A stretch of 64,000 nt of DNA from JOPF133 sp052144935 (GCA_052144935.1 JBKQPR010000370.1:62001-126000); one strand, 5' to 3'; shown: positions 16,136 to 25,333, counted from the first letter of the stretch. Numbers and translations: made by a program. Notes: generated from the sequence alone by a model not told the origin.

Positions 16136-17932
16136 TTAATTCGCCGCAGCCTTCCCCTGCGCCGCGATGTGATACACGAAGTTGGCCGCTCCGCCCACCA
16201 CGCCCTTGGTATGCGGCACCCGATACAGGGGCCGCTTCGACTCCGGATGCGCTTCCACCCAGGTGCGGCACTCGTCCATCGTGAGGCCGGTCTTCTCCAG
16301 CGCTTCGGCGAATTCCTTCTTGGCCTTGTTCTTGGCCTCGCCCAGCGCCATCTGCACGCGGCTGTGCGCGTTGATCTCGCCTTCGCCGGAAGTTTCGATC
16401 GGCAGGTAGATCATGTCCTTGTAATTCGACACCACTGCCGATTGCGCTCCATCCGACTGCGTGGACGGCATGCAGCCGAACGGCTTCACCGACAGCACCA
16501 TGTGGGCCAGGTCCTTGTTCGAGTAATAGATGTTCTTGGCCACTTCCAGGTGCCCTTCGCCGCCGCCCGCGCGGCTGTTGTAGAAGGGATGGCCGAGGCG
16601 CTGCAACTCATATTGATCGGCCAGGTGATGGGCGATGCCGCCCAGCGCGTTCACGATCTTGTGGTATTCGCCTTTGAAAATCGCTTCGGCCAGCTTCAGC
16701 TTGGCCACCTTCTGCCGGTAGCCGATCTCGATTCTGGTGCGGGTTCCCAGCCTCCACAGCGGCGGCAGCACGGCGCCGTCTTCCAGGCCCTTGAAGTCTC
16801 TGTACTTCTGCACCACCTGGTGGATCATGTACATGATCCACGTGCCGATCGGCTCCACCAGCACCTGCGCGCCCTCGCGCTGCAGGAAGTCGAACATGTT
16901 GAAGTTGCCGTCGCCTTCGGTGGTCTGCGCCCAGAATTCGCCGGTGATCTTGACAATCGGCTTCACGCGCAGGCGGTCGATGTCGATGTCGTTGAACCGG
17001 TCGCGGCAGCGCTCCAGGGCCGGCACGTATTCGTCGCCCTTGAGCTGTTTGACAAACTTGCCGATGTACTCGGCGGTGTCCGAGAAGCCGCCCAGGTACT
17101 TGCCCATGCCCTCGTCCAGCTTCCACGGCCTCTTCTTGCGGAATACCTCGTGCAGGTAATCCATCTCTTCGTCCAGCACGCGGTCGGTTTCGCCGGCGTT
17201 CAACTCGTAAGGGCGCAGGGCGTAAGCGACTTCGTTCATCACGTCGCCGCAGTTCAGCGCGTTGAGAATCCCCAGGAAGAAATCCAGGTTCATCTCCAGG
17301 CCGGCCTCGGCGTCCGACTGGCTCAGCCCGCCGGATTGCTGGAACAGCAGCACGCGGAAGCCGTCGAACCCCGAGTTGCGCAGCGCCAGGCGATATTCGG
17401 CCTCGTACATCCCGAAGCGGCACGGCCCGCAGGCGCCGGCGGTGAAGAACACATAGCGGTCGATGATTTCCTGCTTGGTCAGCCCCTGCTCCTCCAGGCT
17501 TTGCAGGTACTGCACCAGGTTACCCACCGTGAAGTAAGTCGGGTTGCACTGGCCGTTGTTGCCAAACTCCTTGCCGGTCTGGAAGGCCTTCACGTTGGGA
17601 GTGGGCACGGCCTCGGCACGGTAGCCCAAGCCTTCGAGCGCCCCATGCACCAGCTTTTCGTGTTTCCAGGTCAGACCGCCGAACAGCAGCGTGGTAGAGG
17701 CGCGTTGTTCCTTAGTGAAAGGCTTCTCCACCGGCTTCTTGAATGCGTGAGTTTCGCGCTTGACGAAGCCCGCCTCCCGTTCCAGCCGCGCGCGCTCCTC
17801 GGCAAGGCGTTGCCGGATTACGTCTTCCACCGAGGTGCCACCCGTGGAGCCAAAGGTGGAGCCACCCGCGGAGCCGATCTGAACAAGGTTCGCAGACGGC
17901 GTGGGCTTCGGTTCGATAGTCTGAGTGCTCAT
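16136..17932 (-). CDS. 2-Hydroxyacyl-CoA dehydratase-like protein (COG3581-like)
   Basis: 598 residues. It has the conserved cysteine contexts of the dehydratase/HgdB-like superfamily: EFGNNGQCNPTYFTVGNLVQ, then TAGACGPCRFGMYEAEYRLA, which would ligate an Fe-S cluster, and later KPFGCMPSTQSDG. The first ~45 residues are a low-complexity S/T/G tail. The family unit is activase plus electron-accepting cluster protein, and the double activase lies directly downstream on the same strand, separated by an inverted repeat. The pair is likely a reductive enzyme system driven by ATP hydrolysis. The substrate is unknown; no acyl-CoA genes are adjacent. Confidence 0.8.
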   Translation of the reverse strand: MSTQTIEPKPTPSANLVQIGSAGGSTFGSTGGTSVEDVIRQRLAEERARLEREAGFVKRETHAFKKPVEKPFTKEQRASTTLLFGGLTWKHEKLVHGALEGLGYRAEAVPTPNVKAFQTGKEFGNNGQCNPTYFTVGNLVQYLQSLEEQGLTKQEIIDRYVFFTAGACGPCRFGMYEAEYRLALRNSGFDGFRVLLFQQSGGLSQSDAEAGLEMNLDFFLGILNALNCGDVMNEVAYALRPYELNAGETDRVLDEEMDYLHEVFRKKRPWKLDEGMGKYLGGFSDTAEYIGKFVKQLKGDEYVPALERCRDRFNDIDIDRLRVKPIVKITGEFWAQTTEGDGNFNMFDFLQREGAQVLVEPIGTWIMYMIHQVVQKYRDFKGLEDGAVLPPLWRLGTRTRIEIGYRQKVAKLKLAEAIFKGEYHKIVNALGGIAHHLADQYELQRLGHPFYNSRAGGGEGHLEVAKNIYYSNKDLAHMVLSVKPFGCMPSTQSDGAQSAVVSNYKDMIYLPIETSGEGEINAHSRVQMALGEAKNKAKKEFAEALEKTGLTMDECRTWVEAHPESKRPLYRVPHTKGVVGGAANFVYHIAAQGKAAAN

Positions 17933-18120
17933 AGTTGTCCCTCGTTGTGCCTCTTTCCCAGTTTGAGGTCATCTTGCCGGTTTAACCGATTGAAAGAAAT
18001 AGGATTTCATTGAACGGCGTCTTTGCTGGCGGAACGGAGGAATCGGCGGGTTGAGCGGGGCGGGGACGGTATGGCGTTAACCCCTTATACACTGTGCCTT
18101 GTAACACATGGAGGACCCTC

Positions 18121-18260
18121 GTGGCGCAGGCACTTGGCCTGCCGGGTCCCGGTGGCGCAGGCACTTTGCCTGCCGGGTCGAGATTCGTCTCGACCCTCTT
18201 CTTCGCGAGCCCCATGCGCCGAGACGAATCTCGGCGCGGCAGACTGACAGTCTGCGCCAC
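18121..18260. repeat. Nested GTGGCGCAGGC inverted/direct repeat element
   Basis: Two direct copies beginning GTGGCGCAGGCACTT (18121-18148 and 18152-18179) face an inverted relative ending CAGTCTGCGCCAC (18238-18260). Inside is a perfect 13-bp inverted pair, GAGATTCGTCTCG (18180-18192) and CGAGACGAATCTC (18220-18232). It occupies the divergent gap 17933-18284 between the dehydratase-like and LMF-like genes; no gene is seen. Confidence 0.8.
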
Positions 18261-18284
18261 CACACCCGGCTTACTATAGAACCA

Positions 18285-19661
18285 ATGCCCCCCACCTGGC
18301 GCAATCTCGCCTCGGCCGCCCGCCATCCCGCCCGCCCTCCCACCCCCCAGGACTTCCTGCGCATCCTCGGCCTCATTTATCTGGTCGCCTTTCTCTCCTT
18401 CGGCCACCAGGCGCCCGGTCTCATCGGCAGCCACGGCATCTTACCCGTACGCGAGTATCTGGACGCGGCCCGCGAGGCCGGCGCCTTTTTGCAAGTTCCC
18501 ACCGTGCTCTGGTTGAGCGCCGGAGATAACGCGCTGGCCGCCGTCTGGATCCTGGGCGCCCTCTGTGCCCTGGCTGCCGTCTTCCTTCCCTGGCAGCGTG
18601 CCGCGCTGGCCGGATGCCTGGTGCTATGGCTTTCGCTTTGCGCGGTGGGCCAGGACTTCCTCTCGTTCCAATGGGATCTTTTGCTGCTGGAAGCCGGGTT
18701 TCTGGCGATCTTCGCGGACGATTCGCCCATCCGCGTATGGCTCTTCCGCTGGCTGATTTTCCGGCTGATGTTCTCCAGCGGCGCCATGAAGTTACTCGGA
18801 GGCGACCCCACCTGGCGCGGACTTACCGCCCTCACTTACCACTATGAAACGCAGCCTCTGCCCACCCCGCCGGCCTGGTACATGCACCAGCTTCCCCTGG
18901 CCTTCCAGAAGGCTTCGACGCTGTTCGTATTGATAGCCGAGCTGGCCGTGCCGCTTCTGTTCTTAGCCCCTCGCCCCTTCCGCCGCGCCGGAGCGTGGAT
19001 TACCATCGCGCTGCAGATCCTCATCCTTGTCACCGGCAATTACACCTTCTTCAACTGGTTGACTATCGCCCTGGCGCTGTGGTTATTCATCGAGCCGGGC
19101 CGGCAGCCGGAGGGCCGCCATCGCGTGGTCACCATCGCGCTGGCCGCATTCATCGGGGTTACCAGCCTCCTGGTGATGCTGGAGCTATTCTCCGCGCCGC
19201 TGCCGCCCGGCGCCGCCGAATACCTTCACTTGGTCGCGCCGTTGCGCGCCGTGAATTCTTACGGACTATTCGCCAACATGACCACCACCCGCCCCGAGAT
19301 CGTGGTGGAAGGCTCCAACGATGGCGACCACTGGCAGGCCTACGAGTTTCCGTACAAACCCGGCGACGTGCGGCGCCCGCCGCCGGTGATCGCGCCCTTC
19401 CAGCCGCGCCTCGATTGGCAACTGTGGTTCGCCGCCCTGGGCACTTACCAGGAGAACCGCTGGTTCGTGAACTTCATGCTGCGCCTGTTGCAAGGCGAGC
19501 CGCGCGTGACGCGGTTGCTGGCGTTCAATCCGTTTCCCCAGGGGCCGCCTAAATACATCCGCGCGCGCCTGTATATGTACCACTTCACGCACTGGGGCCA
19601 ACGGGCCTGGTGGAGCAGGGAAGAGCGTGGCTTATACTTTCCGGCGGTGAGCTTGAAGTAA
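18285..19661 (+). CDS. Lipase maturation factor-like membrane protein
   Basis: 458 residues from the ATG at 18285; the frame is open upstream only through the repeat element. Eight or more hydrophobic segments occupy residues ~20-330. Characteristic LMF motifs are visible: LIGSHGILPV early, FLSFQWDLLLLEAGFLAIF, and GDPTWRGLTALTYHYETQPL, followed by TPPAWYMHQLP. The hydrophilic C-terminus includes YEFPYKPGDV and RPPPVIAPFQPRLDWQLWF. In vertebrates LMF1 is an ER protein needed to fold homodimeric lipases. Bacterial members are common in Acidobacteriota and related phyla, but their role is unknown. It stands alone on the plus strand. Confidence 0.85.
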   Translation: MPPTWRNLASAARHPARPPTPQDFLRILGLIYLVAFLSFGHQAPGLIGSHGILPVREYLDAAREAGAFLQVPTVLWLSAGDNALAAVWILGALCALAAVFLPWQRAALAGCLVLWLSLCAVGQDFLSFQWDLLLLEAGFLAIFADDSPIRVWLFRWLIFRLMFSSGAMKLLGGDPTWRGLTALTYHYETQPLPTPPAWYMHQLPLAFQKASTLFVLIAELAVPLLFLAPRPFRRAGAWITIALQILILVTGNYTFFNWLTIALALWLFIEPGRQPEGRHRVVTIALAAFIGVTSLLVMLELFSAPLPPGAAEYLHLVAPLRAVNSYGLFANMTTTRPEIVVEGSNDGDHWQAYEFPYKPGDVRRPPPVIAPFQPRLDWQLWFAALGTYQENRWFVNFMLRLLQGEPRVTRLLAFNPFPQGPPKYIRARLYMYHFTHWGQRAWWSREERGLYFPAVSLK

Positions 19662-19694
19662 TCCGAATCTGTGCTGCCTGCCAGATAAGCGCAT

Positions 19695-19719
19695 GGAGAC
19701 AGCCAGGATTGGCTGCCCC
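19695..19719. repeat. Copy of the GGGGCAGCCAATCTTGG repeat family
   Basis: AGCCAGGATTGGCTGCCCC is the reverse-strand form of a repeat also present at 51078-51142 and 62135-62287. It lies between convergent gene ends and could fold as a hairpin. Confidence 0.65.
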
Positions 19720-19721
19720 AC

Positions 19722-21677
19722 TTACCGCCTCAAATCCAGCGCCGGATTCCGCGCGAAGAACCCCCACGGCACTAACTTAAACCCGGCTTCGTAAGTCGGC
19801 ATCACCGGCCAGTCCTCCGGCCGCGGATTGTGCGTGATGCCCATCACGTACCACACCACCACATCGCGATTGTCGATCGAGCGGTCCGCGGCGGTCCACT
19901 TAGGCAGCCCGTCGCCGCCCTTGCTCTGGTAGGGGTAGTCGCCCGCGGCGTACATTTCCGCGGGGTCGTACGGCGTCACCCACACGTGCGCGTTGAGGAA
20001 CCCGGCCCGTTTGCGCACCCAGGCATCCGGCAGAAGAAAGGGTAGCGCGTTCTCGCCGGGCAGCAGGGCGTAGCCGGTGGGCTGCCCGAGCGCGTTGCGG
20101 ACGGTGCTCTGGATAATCCACCGGCGGCTGGCGGCCAGGTCGAGCCGGCGCTGCGCCTGGCGCTCGGTCGCGAGCGGCGTCTCCTCCATGGTGAACGCCC
20201 CGCCGTACGGGTTGCCCCGCCCTGCCGGCGTCGCCGCGCTGTTCATCTCCACCACGCGATTGGTCTCGCCATCCACATCCATATCCAGACGGAAGCAGAA
20301 GAAGTGCTGGTGGTGCACCGCGTCCAGATTCTTCGCCACCAGGTGGCCATACGGATCGTGTCCCCCATCGGCCACGCCCTTCACCGACATGATTCCGGTC
20401 AGCTCCACCTGCATCTGCAGGGTGCCGTCCTGGTGAAAAATCCAGTTGAACCCGTAATCGTAGTTGCCGGCCTGGCTGGAATAGCGCAGCACCAGGTCGC
20501 GCGCCCGCCGCGCTTCGTCGCCGTGCTTCCAGGCCACTCCGCCATCGCGTTCGTAGAGCGCCACCGCCGCCGGAACCGTGCGCGGCGCGCCCGATTCGTC
20601 GGCGAAGACCGCCGTGAAAGTGATGCAATTCTGCGGGCAATCTACGCCCGGCCGCAAGGAGCTGGCGGCCAGCCCAAGCCCCAGCTCGCCGGCATCGAAG
20701 CTGTTGCGGAAATACCAGCCCGCCGAAGGGTCGCCATACGGCACCGCCATTTCGGAAAGCGAGCCGCGGTAGAGGATCGGCCGCACGCGCCCCTGATCCT
20801 CGTAACCCACCGTGTACAGCACCAGCCCCTCGCGCGGCCGCAGGGCGAAGCGGAAGCGCCACTTCTGCCAGCGCACTTCGCCGTCTTCGATCTGGTAAGC
20901 GGTTCCCGCGGGCTGCCGGATTTCGAGCGGTGGCAGCGCGGCCCGCACCGGCCCGCTAGCCCCAGGCTCCAGCTCGAAATTCTCGCGCGATACCGGCACG
21001 TTGCGCTCCGTATCCAGGAAATCCAGGATCTTGCCGGTCGTCAGATCGACGTGCGCCACCACGCCCTCCACCGGGTGGGCATAATAATTCTCTCCGGTGG
21101 TATAGTGCGGGACCACGCGCACGATGCGGTCGTGTTCTTCGCCCGGCGCCCCGAAATAGCCCGCCGGCCAGGCGATCGTGTAGACCGTGTTGCCGTTGCG
21201 GATGCCGCGCGCCTCCAGCGCCGCGCGCCAACGCGGATCGGCGCGCACGATGCGGTCGGCGCGGGTGGAATCGCTTTCGCCCAGCGGCGGCTGTGCGCCG
21301 GGGATGGCCTTCCAGGAGACCAGTTTCCCCGCCGTGAGGTCGGCGATGGCTTCGAAGGTTCGATTGGCGGCGCGGTCGTAAACCACCGCGAAGGCACGCC
21401 GGCCCGGGGGGCCACTCCCGCTGGCACCGCCGGCAACCCCGCGCAACACCTGATCCTTAGGCGGCTCATCCAGCTCGATGAGGCTGAAGCGCGCCCCGGC
21501 GGGCAGCCGTCCGGACTCGCGGAGAATGCGCGTGGCGGCGCGAATCTCATCGGCCGAAAGCGGCGTCAGCGGATGCGGGTCCTTGGCCGCCGCCGGCCAT
21601 CCCAGCGTCAGCAGCATCAGCGGCAACACCAGCGGCAACGCCGGCAACCAGGCCCTTCGACGCGAGATGCGGCTCAC
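19722..21677 (-). CDS. Copper amine oxidase (topaquinone enzyme), exported
   Basis: 651 residues. Residues 1-~31 form a signal peptide (RRR followed by a leucine-rich core, ending WPAAA), so it acts outside the cytoplasm. The catalytic domain has the TPQ precursor tyrosine Y406 in GNYDYGFNW, the catalytic base D328 in RNSFDAGELG, copper histidines in VHHQHFF (H456, H458) and a third in MGITHNPRPED. The family oxidises primary amines (tyramine, phenylethylamine) to aldehydes, releasing ammonia and H2O2. The length matches bacterial CAOs. It stands alone; no aldehyde dehydrogenase is adjacent. Confidence 0.92.
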   Translation of the reverse strand: MSRISRRRAWLPALPLVLPLMLLTLGWPAAAKDPHPLTPLSADEIRAATRILRESGRLPAGARFSLIELDEPPKDQVLRGVAGGASGSGPPGRRAFAVVYDRAANRTFEAIADLTAGKLVSWKAIPGAQPPLGESDSTRADRIVRADPRWRAALEARGIRNGNTVYTIAWPAGYFGAPGEEHDRIVRVVPHYTTGENYYAHPVEGVVAHVDLTTGKILDFLDTERNVPVSRENFELEPGASGPVRAALPPLEIRQPAGTAYQIEDGEVRWQKWRFRFALRPREGLVLYTVGYEDQGRVRPILYRGSLSEMAVPYGDPSAGWYFRNSFDAGELGLGLAASSLRPGVDCPQNCITFTAVFADESGAPRTVPAAVALYERDGGVAWKHGDEARRARDLVLRYSSQAGNYDYGFNWIFHQDGTLQMQVELTGIMSVKGVADGGHDPYGHLVAKNLDAVHHQHFFCFRLDMDVDGETNRVVEMNSAATPAGRGNPYGGAFTMEETPLATERQAQRRLDLAASRRWIIQSTVRNALGQPTGYALLPGENALPFLLPDAWVRKRAGFLNAHVWVTPYDPAEMYAAGDYPYQSKGGDGLPKWTAADRSIDNRDVVVWYVMGITHNPRPEDWPVMPTYEAGFKLVPWGFFARNPALDLRR

Positions 21678-21874
21678 GGGCTAATCGTACCGCACTGCGG
21701 AGGCGGGCCGTCGAATCGGAATACCAGGAAAAGGGGATCCGCTCCGCTTAGCCCACGAACCTTGGCCCGCAAGTTCCGCAAGCTGAATTCGCTCGCGCTG
21801 GAGTAGATCCCAAGTCTCTGATAGACCAATGCACTCCGGCTTCAGCATAAGGGGATTTTCGGGGGTGCCAACTC

Positions 21875-23041
21875 TTACTGCACGCACGTCGGGTGCTCGA
21901 ATTCGTGCAGCGCTTGCTGGTAACCGGCATCCAGAAACTTCGCCGCCGAGGGGGCCAGCTTGCTGCGGTCCATCCCCTGCATGTAAGCGTCCAGGAATCG
22001 GCCGTACTTGCGTAGCGTGGCGACATCCCCTGCCACCAGCGCCGTTCGGAGGGTCCGCTCCGCAGAGGGCGCCAGCACTTCCACGCGGCCCACAAAGACG
22101 CGAGCCGTGGATTTGGGAGCGGGCGTCACGCGCAGCGGGAGAACCTCATCTACGGCGGCGCGCGGCAGGATGTAAAAGACGCGCGTGCCCTCTTCGAACC
22201 ACGAATCGCGCCAGGTTTCGAGCATGGCCTGGGCCTCCTTTTCGTACAGCCCCGCTTCCACCAGCGCGCCAGCCAGGTCGTGGCGCAGGCCATCGGGATC
22301 GAACCACGGGCCCTCCAGACCGGCCGTCAAATCGGGAACGTCCACCTTCACGGACCCCACGACGCCGCGCACGGTCCGGTAGCCAATCTTACCGCCGCGG
22401 TTTTCAAACACGATCGCTACGGGAATCGGCACGCCGCTGGTCGAGCGGATCTCCAGTTTGCCCTCCGCCGTGAAAAGCGGCTCGAGCGGTACGGCCGGCG
22501 ACCCGATGCCGCGATAGAACAGCATCTTCTCGCGCTGCGGACCAATTCTGAGCAGGCCGGCATCGGTTTCCCGCGCGGCGTAGTAGTGGCTGGCGCCCTT
22601 GCCCGAAGGCAAGCTGGCCGACTCACCGGGCGCAATCTCCACGGGTCCCCAATCGATCTGCCCGCCGCTAGCGCCGTACGGCGCAGTGGCCGGCAGCACG
22701 CGGGCAGCCTGCGGGTACCACTCGGTGATCAGGCCCCTCGGGAAATCCACGTGTACGGAAACGCTGGTTCGGGTGGGCGAGTAGAAGTAAAGTACCGGCG
22801 TTTCCATCCGCACCATTCCCATGGCAGCTTTGAAATTCATCCCGCCGAGGCGGTTCACGAAGCACGGCAGATCCGAGGGGCCGGAAAGCGTGATCCAACT
22901 CACCGGCGCGCCGTCCCTACCGGCGACCGAGGTAAACGTGCCCCATTCATGGACGACCACACCGCCGGCCGTTGGCACGCCTTCGGCGGCGAACGACGGG
23001 GCGGCCAGACCGAGGGCCAGGGCGAATCGGAAAAGAGTCAT
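21875..23041 (-). CDS. Exported protein of unknown function
   Basis: 388 residues from the ATG at 23041, which has a strong Shine-Dalgarno AAGGAGG about 9 nt upstream; the longer frame to 23308 has no such site. Residues 1-~18 are a signal peptide (LFRFALALGLAAPSFA). The mature start VVVHEWGTFTSVAGRDG is a motif I have seen in exported Acidobacteriota and Planctomycetota proteins without known function. The middle is beta-rich (VLYFYSPTRTSVSVHVDFP). No catalytic motif is recognised. Downstream, 21678-21874 holds no gene that I can support. Confidence 0.75.
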   Translation of the reverse strand: MTLFRFALALGLAAPSFAAEGVPTAGGVVVHEWGTFTSVAGRDGAPVSWITLSGPSDLPCFVNRLGGMNFKAAMGMVRMETPVLYFYSPTRTSVSVHVDFPRGLITEWYPQAARVLPATAPYGASGGQIDWGPVEIAPGESASLPSGKGASHYYAARETDAGLLRIGPQREKMLFYRGIGSPAVPLEPLFTAEGKLEIRSTSGVPIPVAIVFENRGGKIGYRTVRGVVGSVKVDVPDLTAGLEGPWFDPDGLRHDLAGALVEAGLYEKEAQAMLETWRDSWFEEGTRVFYILPRAAVDEVLPLRVTPAPKSTARVFVGRVEVLAPSAERTLRTALVAGDVATLRKYGRFLDAYMQGMDRSKLAPSAAKFLDAGYQQALHEFEHPTCVQ

Positions 23042-23107
23042 GGCAGCATCCCTCCTTATGGGATGCCGGAAAGACGGGGACCCGAGGCAAAGCGTTAACC
23101 GAACGGC

Positions 23108-23229
23108 GATCGCAGCCGGAAGCCGGCTGGGCGACCGGGTTCGTGCGGTGATCACGGCTGCGAAGCCGGCTTGGCGACCGGCTTGTGCGGTGATCGCGGT
23201 CGCGAAGCCGGCCGGGCGGCCAGCCTTGT
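23108..23229. repeat. 42-bp tandem repeat, ~2.9 copies, upstream of metX
   Basis: Units at 23108-23149, 23150-23191 and 23192-23229 (partial), built on GAAGCCGGCTGGGCGACCGG with GTGCGGT at the end. They fill the divergent gap between the exported protein and metX, so the metX promoter must lie in or beside the array. Confidence 0.8.
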
Positions 23230-23249
23230 TATGATGAAGTTCTCCCCCG

Positions 23250-24356
23250 ATGATCGTCGAATCGAGCACCGTACAGTTTGATTCCCTGACTCTCGATAGC
23301 GGCGCCACGCTCGCGCCGGTGGAGGTCGCCTACGAGACTTACGGCGAGCTCAACACGGCCAGAACCAACGCCATCCTGGCGCTGCACGCATTTTCGGGGG
23401 ATGCGCACGGCGCGGGCATCAGCCACGAAACCGGCAAGCCGGGCTGGTGGGACAACATGATCGGGCCCGGCAAGGGCTTCGACACCAACAAATATTTTGT
23501 CATCTGCAGCAACGTGCTGGGCGGATGCCGCGGCACTACGGGACCCTCCTCGGTCAACCCGGCTACGGGTTGTCCGTACGCCATGGCCTTTCCCGTGATC
23601 ACAATCGGCGACATGGTGCGGCTGCAGAGGATGCTGATCGATTGGTTCGGCATAGGACGGCTGCTCACGGTTTCGGGCGGCTCGATGGGCGGGATGCAGG
23701 CGCTCGAATGGGCGGTTTCGTATCCCGATCGGGTGGTCTCCGCCATCCCCATCGCCGCCACCACGCGCCACAGCGCGCAGCAGATCGCCTTCAACGAGGT
23801 GGGACGCCAGGCCATTATGGCCGATCCCGACTGGAATGGCGGCAACTACTACGGCAAGCAGCCTCCGGCGCGCGGCCTGGCGGTGGCTCGCATGGTGGGC
23901 CACATCACTTACATGAGCGACGATTCGATGCGTGAGAAATTCGGCCGGCGCCTGCGCGGCAAGGAGGATTTCGGCTTCGGATTCGACGTAGATTTCGAGG
24001 TGGAAAGCTATCTGCGCTATCGCGGCAGTCAGTTCGTGAATCGCTTTGACGCCAATTCTTACTTATATATCACCAAGGCCATGGATTACTTCGACCTCAG
24101 TTACAAGCACCCTTCGCTGGCCGCGGCCCTGGAGCCGGTCGAATCCCGCTTTCTGGTGATTAGTTTCAGCTCCGATTGGCTGTATCCCAGTTACCAGTCG
24201 CAGGAGACGGTGCGCGCGCTGCGGTCCCGCAACTGCGACGTGGCCTATGTCGAGCTGGAGTCCAATTACGGTCACGACTCCTTTCTGGTGGATGTGGCGG
24301 AGCAGTCGGAGCTGGTGCGCGGCTTTCTGGCGAGCACCTTCGAGAAGACCCAATGA
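23250..24356 (+). CDS. metX: Homoserine O-acetyltransferase
   Basis: 368 residues, normal length. It transfers an acetyl (or in some members succinyl) group to homoserine, the first committed step of methionine synthesis, in the cytoplasm. It is an alpha/beta hydrolase with nucleophile S145 in SGGSMGGMQALEW, an NVLGGCRGTTGPSS loop, the aspartate region SSDWLYPSYQ and the histidine in YGHDSFLVD. It overlaps metW by ATGA (24353-24356), the usual metXW pair. No clear Shine-Dalgarno precedes the ATG, and no SAM riboswitch is seen upstream; the upstream DNA is a tandem repeat. Confidence 0.93.
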   Translation: MIVESSTVQFDSLTLDSGATLAPVEVAYETYGELNTARTNAILALHAFSGDAHGAGISHETGKPGWWDNMIGPGKGFDTNKYFVICSNVLGGCRGTTGPSSVNPATGCPYAMAFPVITIGDMVRLQRMLIDWFGIGRLLTVSGGSMGGMQALEWAVSYPDRVVSAIPIAATTRHSAQQIAFNEVGRQAIMADPDWNGGNYYGKQPPARGLAVARMVGHITYMSDDSMREKFGRRLRGKEDFGFGFDVDFEVESYLRYRGSQFVNRFDANSYLYITKAMDYFDLSYKHPSLAAALEPVESRFLVISFSSDWLYPSYQSQETVRALRSRNCDVAYVELESNYGHDSFLVDVAEQSELVRGFLASTFEKTQ

Positions 24357-25012
24357 GCGCCCCAAGCACAAAGCCAGCCAATCGGCCGGCGGGCCGAGGG
24401 GGCCCCCCGCCGGCTTTCGTGCACGACCTGCTGGGGCGGCGCGACTATGCCATCATCGGCGATATCGTGGCGTCTGGCGCCCAGGTGCTCGATCTGGGCT
24501 GCGGCGAAGGAGAGCTGCTCGAGTGGCTGGCCGCCAACAAGGGCGTGAAGGCCCGCGGCGTGGAGAAGTCCGGCGCCAGGGTACAGCGCGCCATCGCCCG
24601 CGGCGTCTCGGTATTTCAGGGCGATATCGACGGGGGCCTGGCAGATTATCCGGACCAGGCCTTCGACTACGTGATCCTCAGTCAAACCCTTCAGGAAACC
24701 CTGTACCCGCGCAAGGTGCTGCGCGAGATGTTGCGCGTGGGCAAGCGGGCCATCGTGGCGTTCCCCAATTTTGGCCACTGGCGCGTCAGGCTGTCGATGC
24801 TGACCAGCGGCCGCGCCCCGCGTACCAAGCTGTTCCCATACGCATGGTACGAATCGCCCAATATCCATTTCCTGACGGTGTTCGATTTCGAAGAACTGGC
24901 CGCGCTGGAGGGGCTGCGAGTGGAGCGGCGGTATTTTCTCGCAGGACACAGGAAAGTTACGCTGTTCCCCAACCTGCTGGCCGAAGTGGCGGTATTTCTG
25001 GTGATGCGTTAG
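24353..25012 (+). CDS. metW: Methionine biosynthesis protein MetW
   Basis: 219 residues. It has a class I methyltransferase fold: GAQVLDLGCGEGELLEWL (motif I, residues ~42-58), DYVILSQTLQETLYP and the MetW-specific RAIVAFPNFGHWRVR. It ends with PNLLAEVAVFLV. MetW works with MetX in methionine synthesis in many bacteria. The first ~25 residues are an extra Pro/Ala-rich lead. The start overlaps metX by 4 nt, so the two are translationally coupled. Confidence 0.92.
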   Translation: MSAPSTKPANRPAGRGGPPPAFVHDLLGRRDYAIIGDIVASGAQVLDLGCGEGELLEWLAANKGVKARGVEKSGARVQRAIARGVSVFQGDIDGGLADYPDQAFDYVILSQTLQETLYPRKVLREMLRVGKRAIVAFPNFGHWRVRLSMLTSGRAPRTKLFPYAWYESPNIHFLTVFDFEELAALEGLRVERRYFLAGHRKVTLFPNLLAEVAVFLVMR

Positions 25013-25015
25013 GGG

Positions 25016-25273
25016 TCAGGCGGAGGGACGGGCCTTGAAAGCCCGGCGCTCTGGCTGGACCATCCGCTCCGCGGCGCCTCGCATCGCGGTGATGTACGCT
25101 TCGGCACGCTCCAGTTCGGCGGTGCAGAGGTCACAGCCCATATAATGCTCTTCCAGGGCGGCGGCCTTCTCGGGCGAGAGCAATCCCAGATAGTACCGTT
25201 CGGCTTGCTCGCCAATATCCGACGGACATTTCCGGTTCAAGCGATCAGTCTCCCAATCAATATATACCGCCAT
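25016..25273 (-). CDS. Small zf-HC2-like (anti-sigma-factor type) protein
   Basis: 85 residues. The pattern HYMGCDLC in the middle (HxxxCxxC), with an upstream Cys (KCPSD), matches the zinc-binding motif of cytoplasmic anti-sigma factor domains. There is no membrane helix and no sigma factor gene nearby, so the regulatory role is inferred. The gene is convergent with metW, 4 bp from its stop codon. Confidence 0.55.
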   Translation of the reverse strand: MAVYIDWETDRLNRKCPSDIGEQAERYYLGLLSPEKAAALEEHYMGCDLCTAELERAEAYITAMRGAAERMVQPERRAFKARPSA

Positions 25274-25333
25274 TTCGATAACCGCGCCATATGCCTTTAG
25301 GACTATTTCACATAGGTCTGCTCCATAAGTGGG

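Noticed and set aside
16169..18013. 614-codon plus-strand ORF
   Set aside because: Complement of the dehydratase-like gene, which has conserved cysteine motifs on the other strand.
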